Source: Deferribacteraceae bacterium UBA6799
GTDB lineage: Bacteria > Chrysiogenota > Deferribacteres > Deferribacterales > Geovibrionaceae
Assembly (NCBI GenBank): GCA_002452335.1
Contig: DKFJ01000010.1
Span: forward strand, 15,559 to 79,558
Reading direction: 5' to 3'
Length of the DNA: 64,000 nt
This document shows positions 33,732 through 41,683 of the stretch, piece after piece (positions within the stretch are counted from its first letter, which is position 1; each line of letters begins with the position of its first letter). Under the pieces are notes generated by a model. It saw only the letters and a program-made list of their open reading frames with translations. It was not told the origin of the DNA and did not search any database. The translations under genes were made by a program, and so were the position numbers.

Positions 33732-35711
33732 TTGCGGTTGCTTAAGTATGTTTTTAGAAGCATAAAACTGAAAATATTCCTGTTCGTGCTCTTCACCGTT
33801 CTTCTGATGTGCACAGTATTTGCTTTTACTATCTATAACATGCAGCTGAACAGCAGCATGGTGAGAGCTTCCTCATATTTTCATAATGCCTTCACAGTGC
33901 TGAACAGACTGATAATCAAAAAGCAGAATGATATAAAAAACAGCAGCGACCTGCTGTCTTCTTCGCCTATTCTGACATCTCTGTCTCTGGAGAATGACAC
34001 GGACAGGAGAGAGGCGGCGAAATATCTGGAAGAATCAGCCGATCTGGGCGGGCTGGGCATAGCCGCCATATTCGACGGGAACGGACGTCCTGTTGTTTTC
34101 GCTTTCAATGACGATGACACATACTATTCCGGCTATGAGTCGCTGGCGGGACATACAGTTCTGATGCTGGACGGCGACAACGTGCCTAATGCCGGCAACT
34201 CTGCCTTTATCAATGAGTTTTTAATACACACGCATTTTTCTGAGGACGGGTTTATCTTTTCCGAGCTGAGCGGACAGCTTGCTGTGGAATATTTTCAGGA
34301 GAGACGCTCGGACAGAGGCGTTTTCCGGCTTATGACAGCCACAGTGCTGAACAGAGGCTTTCTGCGTCAGGTGTCTGATGTGGGCGGGATGACCTTTCTG
34401 TATTTCATTAACGGTCAGTCTGTCTTCAGCACGGCCGTTCAGGCGCCGGGCAAGGTCGGTCTTCTTTTTCCCATGAGCTATACCGATCCGAAATCCATAA
34501 TCAGAAAAGACGGAAAAAATATAATGTACCAGCGGTGGGTCATAAAAGACGGTCTGACGGTGGACTTCGCTTTTTATACCACTGATTTCTTCTCATCCGA
34601 CATCAGCAGAAACATAGCCATGGGTTTTCTGATGATGCTCCTGTTCGTTTTTCTGGCTGTGGTTCCCATCAGTTTTTTCATTCTGCACCGCATGGTTTCC
34701 AGACCGCTGAAAGAGCTGGGACAGGCTGTGAAAAATATTGAGTCGGTAGACTATAAGACACTGATAACCATAGAGCGTGACGATGAGATAGGCGAGCTTG
34801 TCGGTCTTTATAATGATATGATTAAGCTGATAAAGAAGAGGGAGATCGAGCTGGAAGAGATCAATGATCAGCTCGAGCAGATGGTGAAGCAGGAGACAGG
34901 AAAGAGGCTGAAGAACGAGCAGCTCCTCTTCGAGCAGCAGAAGTTTGTGGACATGGGGCAGATGGTGAACGCCATAGCCCACCAGTGGCGTCAGCCGCTG
35001 AACATCATCGGTCTGAGCGTGCAGAGCTTTGTTATCAACTATCGTGAGAACAGACTCTCCGGCACAGAGGCGGAGGAGTTCGAAAACAAGATAATGTCAA
35101 TGCTGATGCATATGTCCAGCACCATAGACGACTTCAGAAATTTTTTCCGCACTGATAAGACCATAAAGACATTTCCCATGGTGGTCAACGTCACCGAGGT
35201 GATCAGGCTGATCAGCGCCCAGATGAAATACAACGGAATCGCCCTGCGTTTCAGATGCAGATGCAGCGACTCATTCTACGAATATTCAGAGATCACTGCG
35301 GAAAAACCGGAATGTGAATGTACCAGTTCGCTGGTGAGCGGTTTCCCCGGTGAGCTGAAACAGGCTGTGCTGAACCTTGTGCAGAATTCTAAAGACGCCA
35401 TACTCGCCAGAATAGCCAGACAGGAGATAGAAGAGGGTGTTCTGGATATATACATGGAGAGTGACGGAACCAACATCAGTCTGAAAGTGACTGATAACGG
35501 CGGAGGCATAGACAACAGTATAATCGGCAGGATATTTGACCCGTATTTCACCACAAAATCGGAGGAGCACGGAACAGGTATCGGACTCTATATGACAAAA
35601 AGCATAATTGAAAAACATATGAACGGAAAGATAACCGCTGAAAACACCGGAGACGGAGCGGTTTTCACATTAATTCTGCCTTTAGCTAAGGATGGAGACT
35701 TTAATTTATGA
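33732..35711 (+). CDS. Membrane sensor histidine kinase with large periplasmic domain
   Basis: 659-residue kinase. Helix 1 lies at 13-35, and a periplasmic region of about 255 residues (probably Cache-type) ends at helix 2 (ISRNIAMGFLMMLLFVFLAVVPISFFIL, about 291-318). A HAMP domain, coiled coil and HisKA-type box AIAHQWRQPLNIIGL (His417) follow, then HATPase_c with LNLVQNSKDAI (N box), DNGGGI (G1) and GTGIGLYMTKSII (G2). An unusual insert before the N box carries two C-x-C pairs (Cys509/511 and Cys528/530). The start is a TTG with GGAG about 7 nt upstream. The stop overlaps the next gene by 4 nt. No response regulator is adjacent. Confidence 0.88.
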   Translation: MRLLKYVFRSIKLKIFLFVLFTVLLMCTVFAFTIYNMQLNSSMVRASSYFHNAFTVLNRLIIKKQNDIKNSSDLLSSSPILTSLSLENDTDRREAAKYLEESADLGGLGIAAIFDGNGRPVVFAFNDDDTYYSGYESLAGHTVLMLDGDNVPNAGNSAFINEFLIHTHFSEDGFIFSELSGQLAVEYFQERRSDRGVFRLMTATVLNRGFLRQVSDVGGMTFLYFINGQSVFSTAVQAPGKVGLLFPMSYTDPKSIIRKDGKNIMYQRWVIKDGLTVDFAFYTTDFFSSDISRNIAMGFLMMLLFVFLAVVPISFFILHRMVSRPLKELGQAVKNIESVDYKTLITIERDDEIGELVGLYNDMIKLIKKREIELEEINDQLEQMVKQETGKRLKNEQLLFEQQKFVDMGQMVNAIAHQWRQPLNIIGLSVQSFVINYRENRLSGTEAEEFENKIMSMLMHMSSTIDDFRNFFRTDKTIKTFPMVVNVTEVIRLISAQMKYNGIALRFRCRCSDSFYEYSEITAEKPECECTSSLVSGFPGELKQAVLNLVQNSKDAILARIARQEIEEGVLDIYMESDGTNISLKVTDNGGGIDNSIIGRIFDPYFTTKSEEHGTGIGLYMTKSIIEKHMNGKITAENTGDGAVFTLILPLAKDGDFNL

Positions 35712-36709
35712 GAAGGTTATTGATTATTATTCTGGTTTTGTGTGTTATAGCGCCTTCTGCTTTTGCTGACAGAGAAAGAGTTTTTACTGTGGGAGTCAGA
35801 GCCTATAACGGCGTTCAGCTCTCCTATCAGCGGTGGACGCCCACTCTGAAATATCTGGACAGCAAACAGGACAGGTATTCTTTTAATCTCATGCCTGTTT
35901 TTGGCTTTGAACAGATGCGCAAACTGGTTGAGAACAAAGAGATCGACTTTGTTATCACCCAGCCGGCGGAGGCTGTTCAGCTTAAAGAGAAGTTCAACGC
36001 GAACATCTTTCTGACTCTGATAAACCAGTATGAGGGAAAGGCTCTGCCGTATTTTTCCGCTGTGGTCTTCACTAAGGCGGAGAATCAGAGCATCAGCAGA
36101 CTGGAAGATATGAAAGGGAAAACACTCGCCGCCATTGATCCGGAAGGGTTCGGCGCATACTGGATGGGGCTCAGCGAGATCCGCGACGTGGGTTTAAAAG
36201 AGTTCGATGATTTCGAAGTGGTCTTCACCGGAACTCAGGACCGTGTGGTGGACTATGTTCTGGACGGCAAGGCGGACGCCGGCACTGTCCGGTCGGGAAT
36301 ACTGGAGCGCATGGCTAAGAGCGGCAGGGTCAACCTGAAAGATATCAGGGTTCTGCATCCTGTCCATGACGACCTGCCCCAGCTTCACAGCACCAAACTG
36401 TATCCGGAATGGGCTTTTTCCGCCAGAGAAGGCATAGATCCGGCTATAGTGGCGGAGATTCAGCATATTCTCATCTCTATACCTCCGGATCATAAGGTTC
36501 TGAATGAGAGCAGATACGCCGGATGGGTGAAGCCTGTGAGCTACACCAGCGTTTACGAACTGATGAAAAGGCTGAAGGTCGGGCTCTATGCTCATAAGCC
36601 TCTCATCGATTTCAAATCTCTCCCGTTCTATTTCAAGGTGCTGCTGCCTCTGGCTGTGGTCTGGCTGCTGATACTGGCATATGTTATTTATTCCATATAT
36701 AAGAAATAG
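35708..36709 (+). CDS. PhnD/TtrS-like periplasmic binding protein with C-terminal membrane anchor
   Basis: 333 residues: signal peptide (IIILVLCVIAPSAFA/D), a PhnD-like substrate-binding fold (FTVGVRAYNGVQLSYQRWTPTLKYL; VITQPAEAVQL; LEDMKGKTLAAIDPEGFGAYWMG; GKADAGTVRSGILERM), then a single C-terminal helix (VLLPLAVVWLLILAYVIYSIY). The fold is that of the sensor half of TtrS-like tetrathionate kinases, but here it is a separate protein translationally coupled to the kinase upstream (ATGA overlap). It is most likely a ligand-binding subunit of that kinase. The ligand is unknown. Confidence 0.85.
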   Translation: MRRLLIIILVLCVIAPSAFADRERVFTVGVRAYNGVQLSYQRWTPTLKYLDSKQDRYSFNLMPVFGFEQMRKLVENKEIDFVITQPAEAVQLKEKFNANIFLTLINQYEGKALPYFSAVVFTKAENQSISRLEDMKGKTLAAIDPEGFGAYWMGLSEIRDVGLKEFDDFEVVFTGTQDRVVDYVLDGKADAGTVRSGILERMAKSGRVNLKDIRVLHPVHDDLPQLHSTKLYPEWAFSAREGIDPAIVAEIQHILISIPPDHKVLNESRYAGWVKPVSYTSVYELMKRLKVGLYAHKPLIDFKSLPFYFKVLLPLAVVWLLILAYVIYSIYKK

Positions 36710-36774
36710 ACGGTATTGAAATCAAAGTATAGTTGTACTATTTTATTCTCAGTTGATTTTATTTGGAGACAATG

Positions 36775-37215
36775 ATGAGAAAATTTATTCTGACACTTTT
36801 TCTAATGCTTCTCTGCGCCTATTCATATGCCGGTCCCATGGACACTGTGGACAACGCCGGGCTTCAGAAGGTTATCAGATCGTTCAAAGGCAAGACCATG
36901 GTGGTTTTCTGGGCGCCCTGGTGTCCTCACTGCATGAGAGAGCTGAGGATGCTGAGGGAGAATCCGGATTTTCTGAAAAACAACAATATTCAGGTAGTTG
37001 GCATCACAAAGGAGAAGGACTATTCTTTTGCTGTTTCCACTGTAAAGGAAGAGAAATTCCCTTTCAGGTTTTTCATAGGCACGCCTGATCTTTATAAAGA
37101 GCTGATGAAGATAGACGCTGTGCCTTACACCAGAGTGTACGGGCATGACGGAAACCTGATAGATGACGAATACGGCTCACAGAAGCTGGAAGATCTTAAA
37201 CTGATGCTGGACTGA
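36775..37215 (+). CDS. TlpA/ResA-like periplasmic thioredoxin
   Basis: Thiol-disulfide oxidoreductase of about 146 residues. A signal peptide (FILTLFLMLLCAYSYA/GP) is followed by a thioredoxin fold with FWAPWCPHCMREL (active-site CPHC) and the cis-Pro region DAVPYTRVY. Two ATGs lie in tandem; 36775 is chosen because GGAG is 6 nt upstream. It may reduce cysteines of cytochromes or other periplasmic proteins. It follows the PhnD-like gene by 65 nt and is convergent with the next gene (1 nt apart). Confidence 0.85.
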   Translation: MRKFILTLFLMLLCAYSYAGPMDTVDNAGLQKVIRSFKGKTMVVFWAPWCPHCMRELRMLRENPDFLKNNNIQVVGITKEKDYSFAVSTVKEEKFPFRFFIGTPDLYKELMKIDAVPYTRVYGHDGNLIDDEYGSQKLEDLKLMLD

Positions 37216-37216
37216 G

Positions 37217-38416
37217 CTACATCCTGATATAGACGCACTTCAGATAGGCTCCCTCGGGAAAACCGACGGGATGGTCTGAGGCGTGCAGGGTTCGGCTGGT
37301 CTCTGTAAAGGCTCTTCCGGATTTTTTAACTGCTTTCACAACTGTGTCGAAAAAATCGTCTGAGGATACTCTGGCTGAGCATGAGGCGCATACCATCATG
37401 CCGCCTTTCGCTGTGAGCGATACAGCCAGTCTGGTCAGTTTCTCATACGCTTTCAGAGCCTGATGTACGTCCTGCTGTTTTCTGGCGAATGACGGCGGGT
37501 CGACAATCACCACATCGAACTTACGTCCTTTGTCTGCCAGCAGTTTCATCTGTTCGAAGGCGTCTCCGCAGAGTATTTCGTGGCGGCACCCGGATAGTGA
37601 CGGATTAAGAGCGAAATTTCTTTCAGAGGCTGTGAGAGCCTCATGGGCTATGTCCAGACTGATAACAGATTTTGCTCCGCCGGAGGCGGCATACAGCGAG
37701 AACCCGCCGTTGTATGAAAAAACGTTCAGAACGTCCTTTCCACGGCTCAGTTCTTTCACCATCGCTCTGTTTTCTCTCTGATCCAGAAAAAAACCTGTCT
37801 TCTGCCCGTTCACAGGGTCAGCCTCGAAGAGTATTCCGTTTTCTGAAAATACCACAGGACCTGTGATTTCCTTTCCGTATATTATCTGACCGTCATAGGT
37901 CTCAGGAGTGTCCTCTATGGTGCGTGACAGTCTCAGCACTATGCTTTCGGGGGCTGTCAGCTCTGTCATGATGTCTTTTATTATACGCAGATGTCTTATC
38001 CACGCCGCCGTGTCCAGCTTTATCACCAGCACAGCGCCGTATATATCGGCCACCAGTCCCGGCAGACCGTCATTTTCGCCGTGTATCAGGCGGTATCCTG
38101 TGGTGGAGATATCCTCCGCCAGCTCCGCTCTTTTTGCTATGGAGTCTTCTATGCGGCGTTTCAGCCAGTCTTCGTCTATGGATGTCTGTCTGCCTCTGTG
38201 CAGAACACGGATGCGTATGGGTGAAGCCGGGTCATATAGCCCTATGGCGGTGTATTCTCTCTTTTGATTATATATAACGGCGATGTCGCCGGGATTCCCT
38301 TCTCTGTTGGCGCGGATTATGGATTCCGCGTATATCCACGGGTGACCGTTTCTGACAGATTTTACCGCGGCCGGCGTGACAGTTACAGATACTGTCTCCT
38401 GAGATAGGGGCGGCAT
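37217..38416 (-). CDS. RlmI-like class I SAM-dependent rRNA methyltransferase (second copy)
   Basis: 399 residues with the same architecture as the protein at 5498-6670: PUA-like N-terminus (VKSVRNGHPWIYAESI), VNGQKTGFFLDQREN, VLNVFSYNGGFSLYAA (SAM loop), VVIVDPPSFARKQQ and the catalytic-cysteine region VCASCSARVSSDDFF. The ATG at 38416 with AAGGAG 5-6 nt upstream is preferred to the GTG at 38422. The two copies are clearly diverged, so they probably modify different positions. Confidence 0.87.
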   Translation of the reverse strand: MPPLSQETVSVTVTPAAVKSVRNGHPWIYAESIIRANREGNPGDIAVIYNQKREYTAIGLYDPASPIRIRVLHRGRQTSIDEDWLKRRIEDSIAKRAELAEDISTTGYRLIHGENDGLPGLVADIYGAVLVIKLDTAAWIRHLRIIKDIMTELTAPESIVLRLSRTIEDTPETYDGQIIYGKEITGPVVFSENGILFEADPVNGQKTGFFLDQRENRAMVKELSRGKDVLNVFSYNGGFSLYAASGGAKSVISLDIAHEALTASERNFALNPSLSGCRHEILCGDAFEQMKLLADKGRKFDVVIVDPPSFARKQQDVHQALKAYEKLTRLAVSLTAKGGMMVCASCSARVSSDDFFDTVVKAVKKSGRAFTETSRTLHASDHPVGFPEGAYLKCVYIRM

Positions 38417-38487
38417 ACACACTCCTTCATGTTGTTAAATGAAATATATTGAAGATCGCCCGCATGTTCAACCAAAAACAGCTTATA

Positions 38488-38838
38488 TCAGATATAAGCG
38501 TTCTTAAGCCGCACGTTGCATGTGATATCCCGCATCTTCAGAGCGGTGGCGATGAACAGCGCCTTGTGGGCTATTCTGGACATCTCTTCTATGTCGAAAA
38601 CATTGTCTATGGCGACTTTTATATCTTTTTTCAGGCTCTCGAACTTCCACATGCTCTCTGGGTTTTCAGGCTCTACTGGCGACATGGTGAAGTCCATTCT
38701 GCCGCATCTCACAGTGTGAGAGTTCAGACACTGCTTATGGAAGAGATAATCGAAAACAAGCTGTAGATCTTTTTCAGACATTTCGGAACAGTGCTTAATA
38801 ATGCATCCGCCGATGCTGACTAAATTTGTATTTAACAT
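38488..38838 (-). CDS. Uncharacterised small protein
   Basis: 116 residues, not recognised. It has no signal peptide or membrane helix. There are four cysteines (GGCIIKHCSEM, KQCLNSHTVRCGRMDF) and one more near the C-terminus (ITCNVRL), with a helical second half. AGGAT ribosome site upstream. It stands alone between the methyltransferase (71 nt) and the divergent purine permease. It might be a metal-binding or redox protein, but nothing supports a specific role. Confidence 0.6.
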   Translation of the reverse strand: MLNTNLVSIGGCIIKHCSEMSEKDLQLVFDYLFHKQCLNSHTVRCGRMDFTMSPVEPENPESMWKFESLKKDIKVAIDNVFDIEEMSRIAHKALFIATALKMRDITCNVRLKNAYI

Positions 38839-38968
38839 AATAAATATCCTATGAGTATAAGATCGTATTATTTATTAAAAAGTCAATTAATAGATTTATT
38901 TAACTTTTGTCAGGACATGGTAAAACGCACAGATGTTTTTTTCTGTTTTTCCGGCGGGACTATTGATG

Positions 38969-38998
38969 TTGACATTTTTTATCCCTGTTTGTTACATT
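38969..38998 (+). promoter_or_regulatory. Candidate promoter of the purine permease
   Basis: TTGACA (38969-38974), 18-nt spacer, TACATT (38993-38998), 32 nt before the ATG. The rest of the 192-nt upstream region shows no purine-riboswitch core. Confidence 0.55.
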
Positions 38999-39030
38999 TC
39001 TACATCTTTATAACCAAAAGAGGAGTTTTT

Positions 39031-40326
39031 ATGAGCAAATCACCTTTTGAGCTGAACGGAGTTCCGCCTCTGAAGCAGGCGTTTCCTCTGGGTCTTCAGC
39101 ATGTTCTGGCGATGTTTGTAGGAAACATCACGCCTATCATCATCATTGCGGGCATACTCCAGATCCCCGCCGATGAAAAGATTTTTCTGATACAGTGTGC
39201 GATGTTTGCTTCAGGTATCGTGACCCTTGTGCAGGCTTATCCTATAGGACCTGTCGGGGCGAAACTGCCTGTGGTGATGGGAACCAGCTTCGGCTTTCTT
39301 CCCACCTGTATAGCCATCGGCAAGCAGTATGGTCTGGCGGGTATTCTGGGCGCTTCCATAGTGGGCGGTCTGGTGGAGATAGTGCTGGGTTCTTTTCTGC
39401 GTCCTTTGCGGAAACTTTTTCCCCCGGTGGTGACAGGTACGGTTCTTCTGTCCATCGGTCTTTCTCTTCTGCCCGTGGGTGTTCAGTATTTCGCCGGTGG
39501 GGTAAAGGCTCCCGATTTCGGATCACCCTCCAACCTCATACTGGGCTTTATAGTTCTTGTAACAATACTGATATTTAAATCATTCGCGAAAGGCGCTCTG
39601 AGCGTGTCCTCCATCCTGATAGGAATCATCGTGGGATACGTTGCCGCCTTTTTCATGGGCAAGCTCAACCTTGCCAATTTTGCGTCAGCTGGCTATTTCA
39701 GCTTTCCCATGCCTCTGAAATACGGAATATCATTTCATTGGGACGCCATAGCCGCTATGGCTCTGATGTATGTCGTCACCACTGTGGAGACAGTGGGCGA
39801 TATATCCGGAATCACCATGGGTGGGGCGAACAGAGAAGCAACAGACAAGGAGCTTTCCGGAGGCGTCATAGCTGACGGAGCGGGAAGTATTTTCGCCGCT
39901 CTTTTCAACTGTCTTCCCAACACATCCTTCAGCCAGAATGTCGGCATCGTCGCCATGACGAAAGTCATGAGCAGATATGTAGTGGCAGTGGGAGCCGTGA
40001 TACTCATCGTGTCCGGTCTCGTGCCTAAGCTGGGCGCTGTGCTCGCCATGATACCCAACAGTGTTCTGGGCGGGGCGATGGTTATTGTTTTCTCTATGAT
40101 AGCTGTCAGCGGTATGACTCTGATAACCAAGCAGAGCATGGCAGGCAGAAACGCAGTGATAGTAGCAGTGGCTCTGGGACTGGGATTCGGTCTGGGTTCT
40201 GTGCCGGAGGCTCTGGTGAGCTTTCCCGAGGGCGTGCGCATGATATTCGGCGGTTCAGGTATCGTTGTATCCGGAACGATCGCTCTTCTGCTGAACGTTA
40301 TCCTGCCGAAAGACGAACACGAATAA
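39031..40326 (+). CDS. Nucleobase:cation symporter-2 family (xanthine/uracil) permease
   Basis: Inner-membrane purine or pyrimidine base importer, 431 residues and about twelve helices. Conserved NCS2 segments: LKQAFPLGLQHVLAMFVGNITPIIIIAG; GTSFGFLPTCIAI; TVETVGDISGITMGG (Glu of the substrate site); FNCLPNTSFSQNVGI. The ATG at 39031 with AGGAG 6 nt upstream is chosen over the longer frame from 38851. It lies just upstream of a purine-hydroxylase operon with a terminator between, which points to xanthine or a related purine as substrate. Confidence 0.92.
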   Translation: MSKSPFELNGVPPLKQAFPLGLQHVLAMFVGNITPIIIIAGILQIPADEKIFLIQCAMFASGIVTLVQAYPIGPVGAKLPVVMGTSFGFLPTCIAIGKQYGLAGILGASIVGGLVEIVLGSFLRPLRKLFPPVVTGTVLLSIGLSLLPVGVQYFAGGVKAPDFGSPSNLILGFIVLVTILIFKSFAKGALSVSSILIGIIVGYVAAFFMGKLNLANFASAGYFSFPMPLKYGISFHWDAIAAMALMYVVTTVETVGDISGITMGGANREATDKELSGGVIADGAGSIFAALFNCLPNTSFSQNVGIVAMTKVMSRYVVAVGAVILIVSGLVPKLGAVLAMIPNSVLGGAMVIVFSMIAVSGMTLITKQSMAGRNAVIVAVALGLGFGLGSVPEALVSFPEGVRMIFGGSGIVVSGTIALLLNVILPKDEHE

Positions 40327-40350
40327 ACTCAGAAACATTATAAACGGATG

Positions 40351-40379
40351 AGGCAGGGTGAAAAGCCCTGCCTTTTTTG
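40351..40379 (+). terminator. Intrinsic terminator after the permease
   Basis: AGGCAGGG (40351-40358) / CCCTGCCT (40366-40373), 8 perfect pairs, 7-nt loop, followed by TTTTTG. Confidence 0.9.
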
Positions 40380-40389
40380 TGTTGCAAAT

Positions 40390-40418
40390 TTGAGTATTAA
40401 ACAGGATATTGTTATATC
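40390..40418 (+). promoter_or_regulatory. Candidate promoter of the molybdenum hydroxylase operon
   Basis: TTGAGT (40390-40395), 17-nt spacer, TATATC (40413-40418), 22 nt before the first ATG and just after the terminator. Confidence 0.45.
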
Positions 40419-40440
40419 TATGACCGGGAGCTTCTATTAG

Positions 40441-41241
40441 ATGATGAATATCGAAAGGTTTTACAGGGCGGTTTCAGCTGAAGATGCCCTGAACGTATAT
40501 CAGAACACTGAAGGCGCCGCTGTTCTGGGCGGATGCTGTTATCTGCGCATGGGCGCTAAAAATATCACAGCGGGAATAGACCTGTCCGCTCTGGGGCTGG
40601 ACAGAATAACTGTGAGCGGCGGTTCTACCGAGCTGGGCGCTATGGTCTCTCTGCGTGATTTGGAAACCGATGAGAACATACTGAAAAACTTCGGCGGTCT
40701 CTTTAGAGACGCCTGCGCCGACATAGTGGGCGTGCAGCTCAGAAACTGCGCCACCATAGGCGGAACTGTCGCCGGACGCTATCCTTTCTCCGACATACTG
40801 ACGGCTATGTCCGTGCTGGACGTAACCATCCTTTTCGCCTCCGGAGCTTCCATGAGTCTGGCGGACTATATGGATTCAAAAAAACCGGCAAAAGATATAA
40901 TAACTAAAATAATCATAAAGAATAACGTAAAAAAAGCAGTGTTCAACAGCGTCAGAAACTCTCACGGAGACTATGCCGTGCTGAACTGCGCATGCGCAGT
41001 GAAAGACGGAAAATATTCTCTGGCGGTGGGAGCTAGACCTCAGAAAGCTGTCAGGGTAACAAAAGCCGAGGAGTTTCTGAATAACTGCGCAATCACTGCG
41101 GAAACAGCCGAAGAGGCAGGCAAAATCTGCTCAGGCGCTCTGGATTTTCAGGATAATATCAGAGGAAAAGCGGAATACAGAAAAGCTGTCTGCGTGCCTC
41201 TGGTGAAACGTGCCGTCATGGGGGCTGCCTATGCTGGTTAA
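40441..41241 (+). CDS. xdhB: Molybdenum hydroxylase FAD subunit (xanthine dehydrogenase type)
   Basis: FAD-binding subunit that passes electrons from the [2Fe-2S] protein to NAD or another acceptor. 266 residues. The FAD-binding segments are AAVLGGCCYLRMG (where most homologues read AGGTDL), then DIVGVQLRNCATIGGTVAGRYPFSD (the TIGGN-like loop). The CO-dehydrogenase flavoprotein C-terminal domain follows. First gene of a seven-gene operon; its stop overlaps the next start by 11 nt. Confidence 0.9.
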   Translation: MMNIERFYRAVSAEDALNVYQNTEGAAVLGGCCYLRMGAKNITAGIDLSALGLDRITVSGGSTELGAMVSLRDLETDENILKNFGGLFRDACADIVGVQLRNCATIGGTVAGRYPFSDILTAMSVLDVTILFASGASMSLADYMDSKKPAKDIITKIIIKNNVKKAVFNSVRNSHGDYAVLNCACAVKDGKYSLAVGARPQKAVRVTKAEEFLNNCAITAETAEEAGKICSGALDFQDNIRGKAEYRKAVCVPLVKRAVMGAAYAG

Positions 41242-41683
41242 TATCACCGTGAACGGACAGAAAAGAGAGCTGACAGCCGATCCCGGCGAGTTTCTTTCAG
41301 AGACGCTCAGAAAGGCTGGATACCTCAGCGTAAAGCAGGGGTGCGACACAGGCTCATGCGGGCTCTGCACCGTGTGGGTGGATGAAAAACCCGTACTCTC
41401 CTGTGCCTATCTGACCGCCAGAGCGGACGGCAGAAGCATAACCACCATCGAGGGCGTGCAGAAGGAAGCCGAAGCCTTCGCCGCTTTTATGGCGGACGAA
41501 GGGGCGGAGCAGTGCGGATACTGCCTGTCAGGATTCGTGATGACCGTGCTCGCCATGGAAAAGGAACTGAAAGACCCAACAGATGAAGAGATACAGCACT
41601 ATATGGCTGGATGCCTGTGCCGATGCACCGGATACATGAGCCAGACCAGAGCCGTAAAAAAGTATCTGGAGTCGAAAAAATGA
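41231..41683 (+). CDS. xdhC: Molybdenum hydroxylase [2Fe-2S] subunit
   Basis: Electron-transfer subunit with two [2Fe-2S] clusters, 150 residues. The plant-ferredoxin cluster ligands are C38, C43, C46 and C58 (GCDTGSCGLC ... SCAY). The second cluster uses C95, C98, C130 and C132 (EQCGYC ... CRCTGY). There is an additional Cys128 (GCLCRC) where most homologues have Asn. The ATG at 41231 is chosen over 41210. Its TGA overlaps the large-subunit ATG (ATGA). Confidence 0.92.
   Translation: MLVNITVNGQKRELTADPGEFLSETLRKAGYLSVKQGCDTGSCGLCTVWVDEKPVLSCAYLTARADGRSITTIEGVQKEAEAFAAFMADEGAEQCGYCLSGFVMTVLAMEKELKDPTDEEIQHYMAGCLCRCTGYMSQTRAVKKYLESKK

Noticed and set aside
38839..39030. Purine riboswitch before the permease
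   Set aside because: No conserved purine-aptamer core or P1-P2-P3 arrangement could be recognised; only a promoter-like pair.
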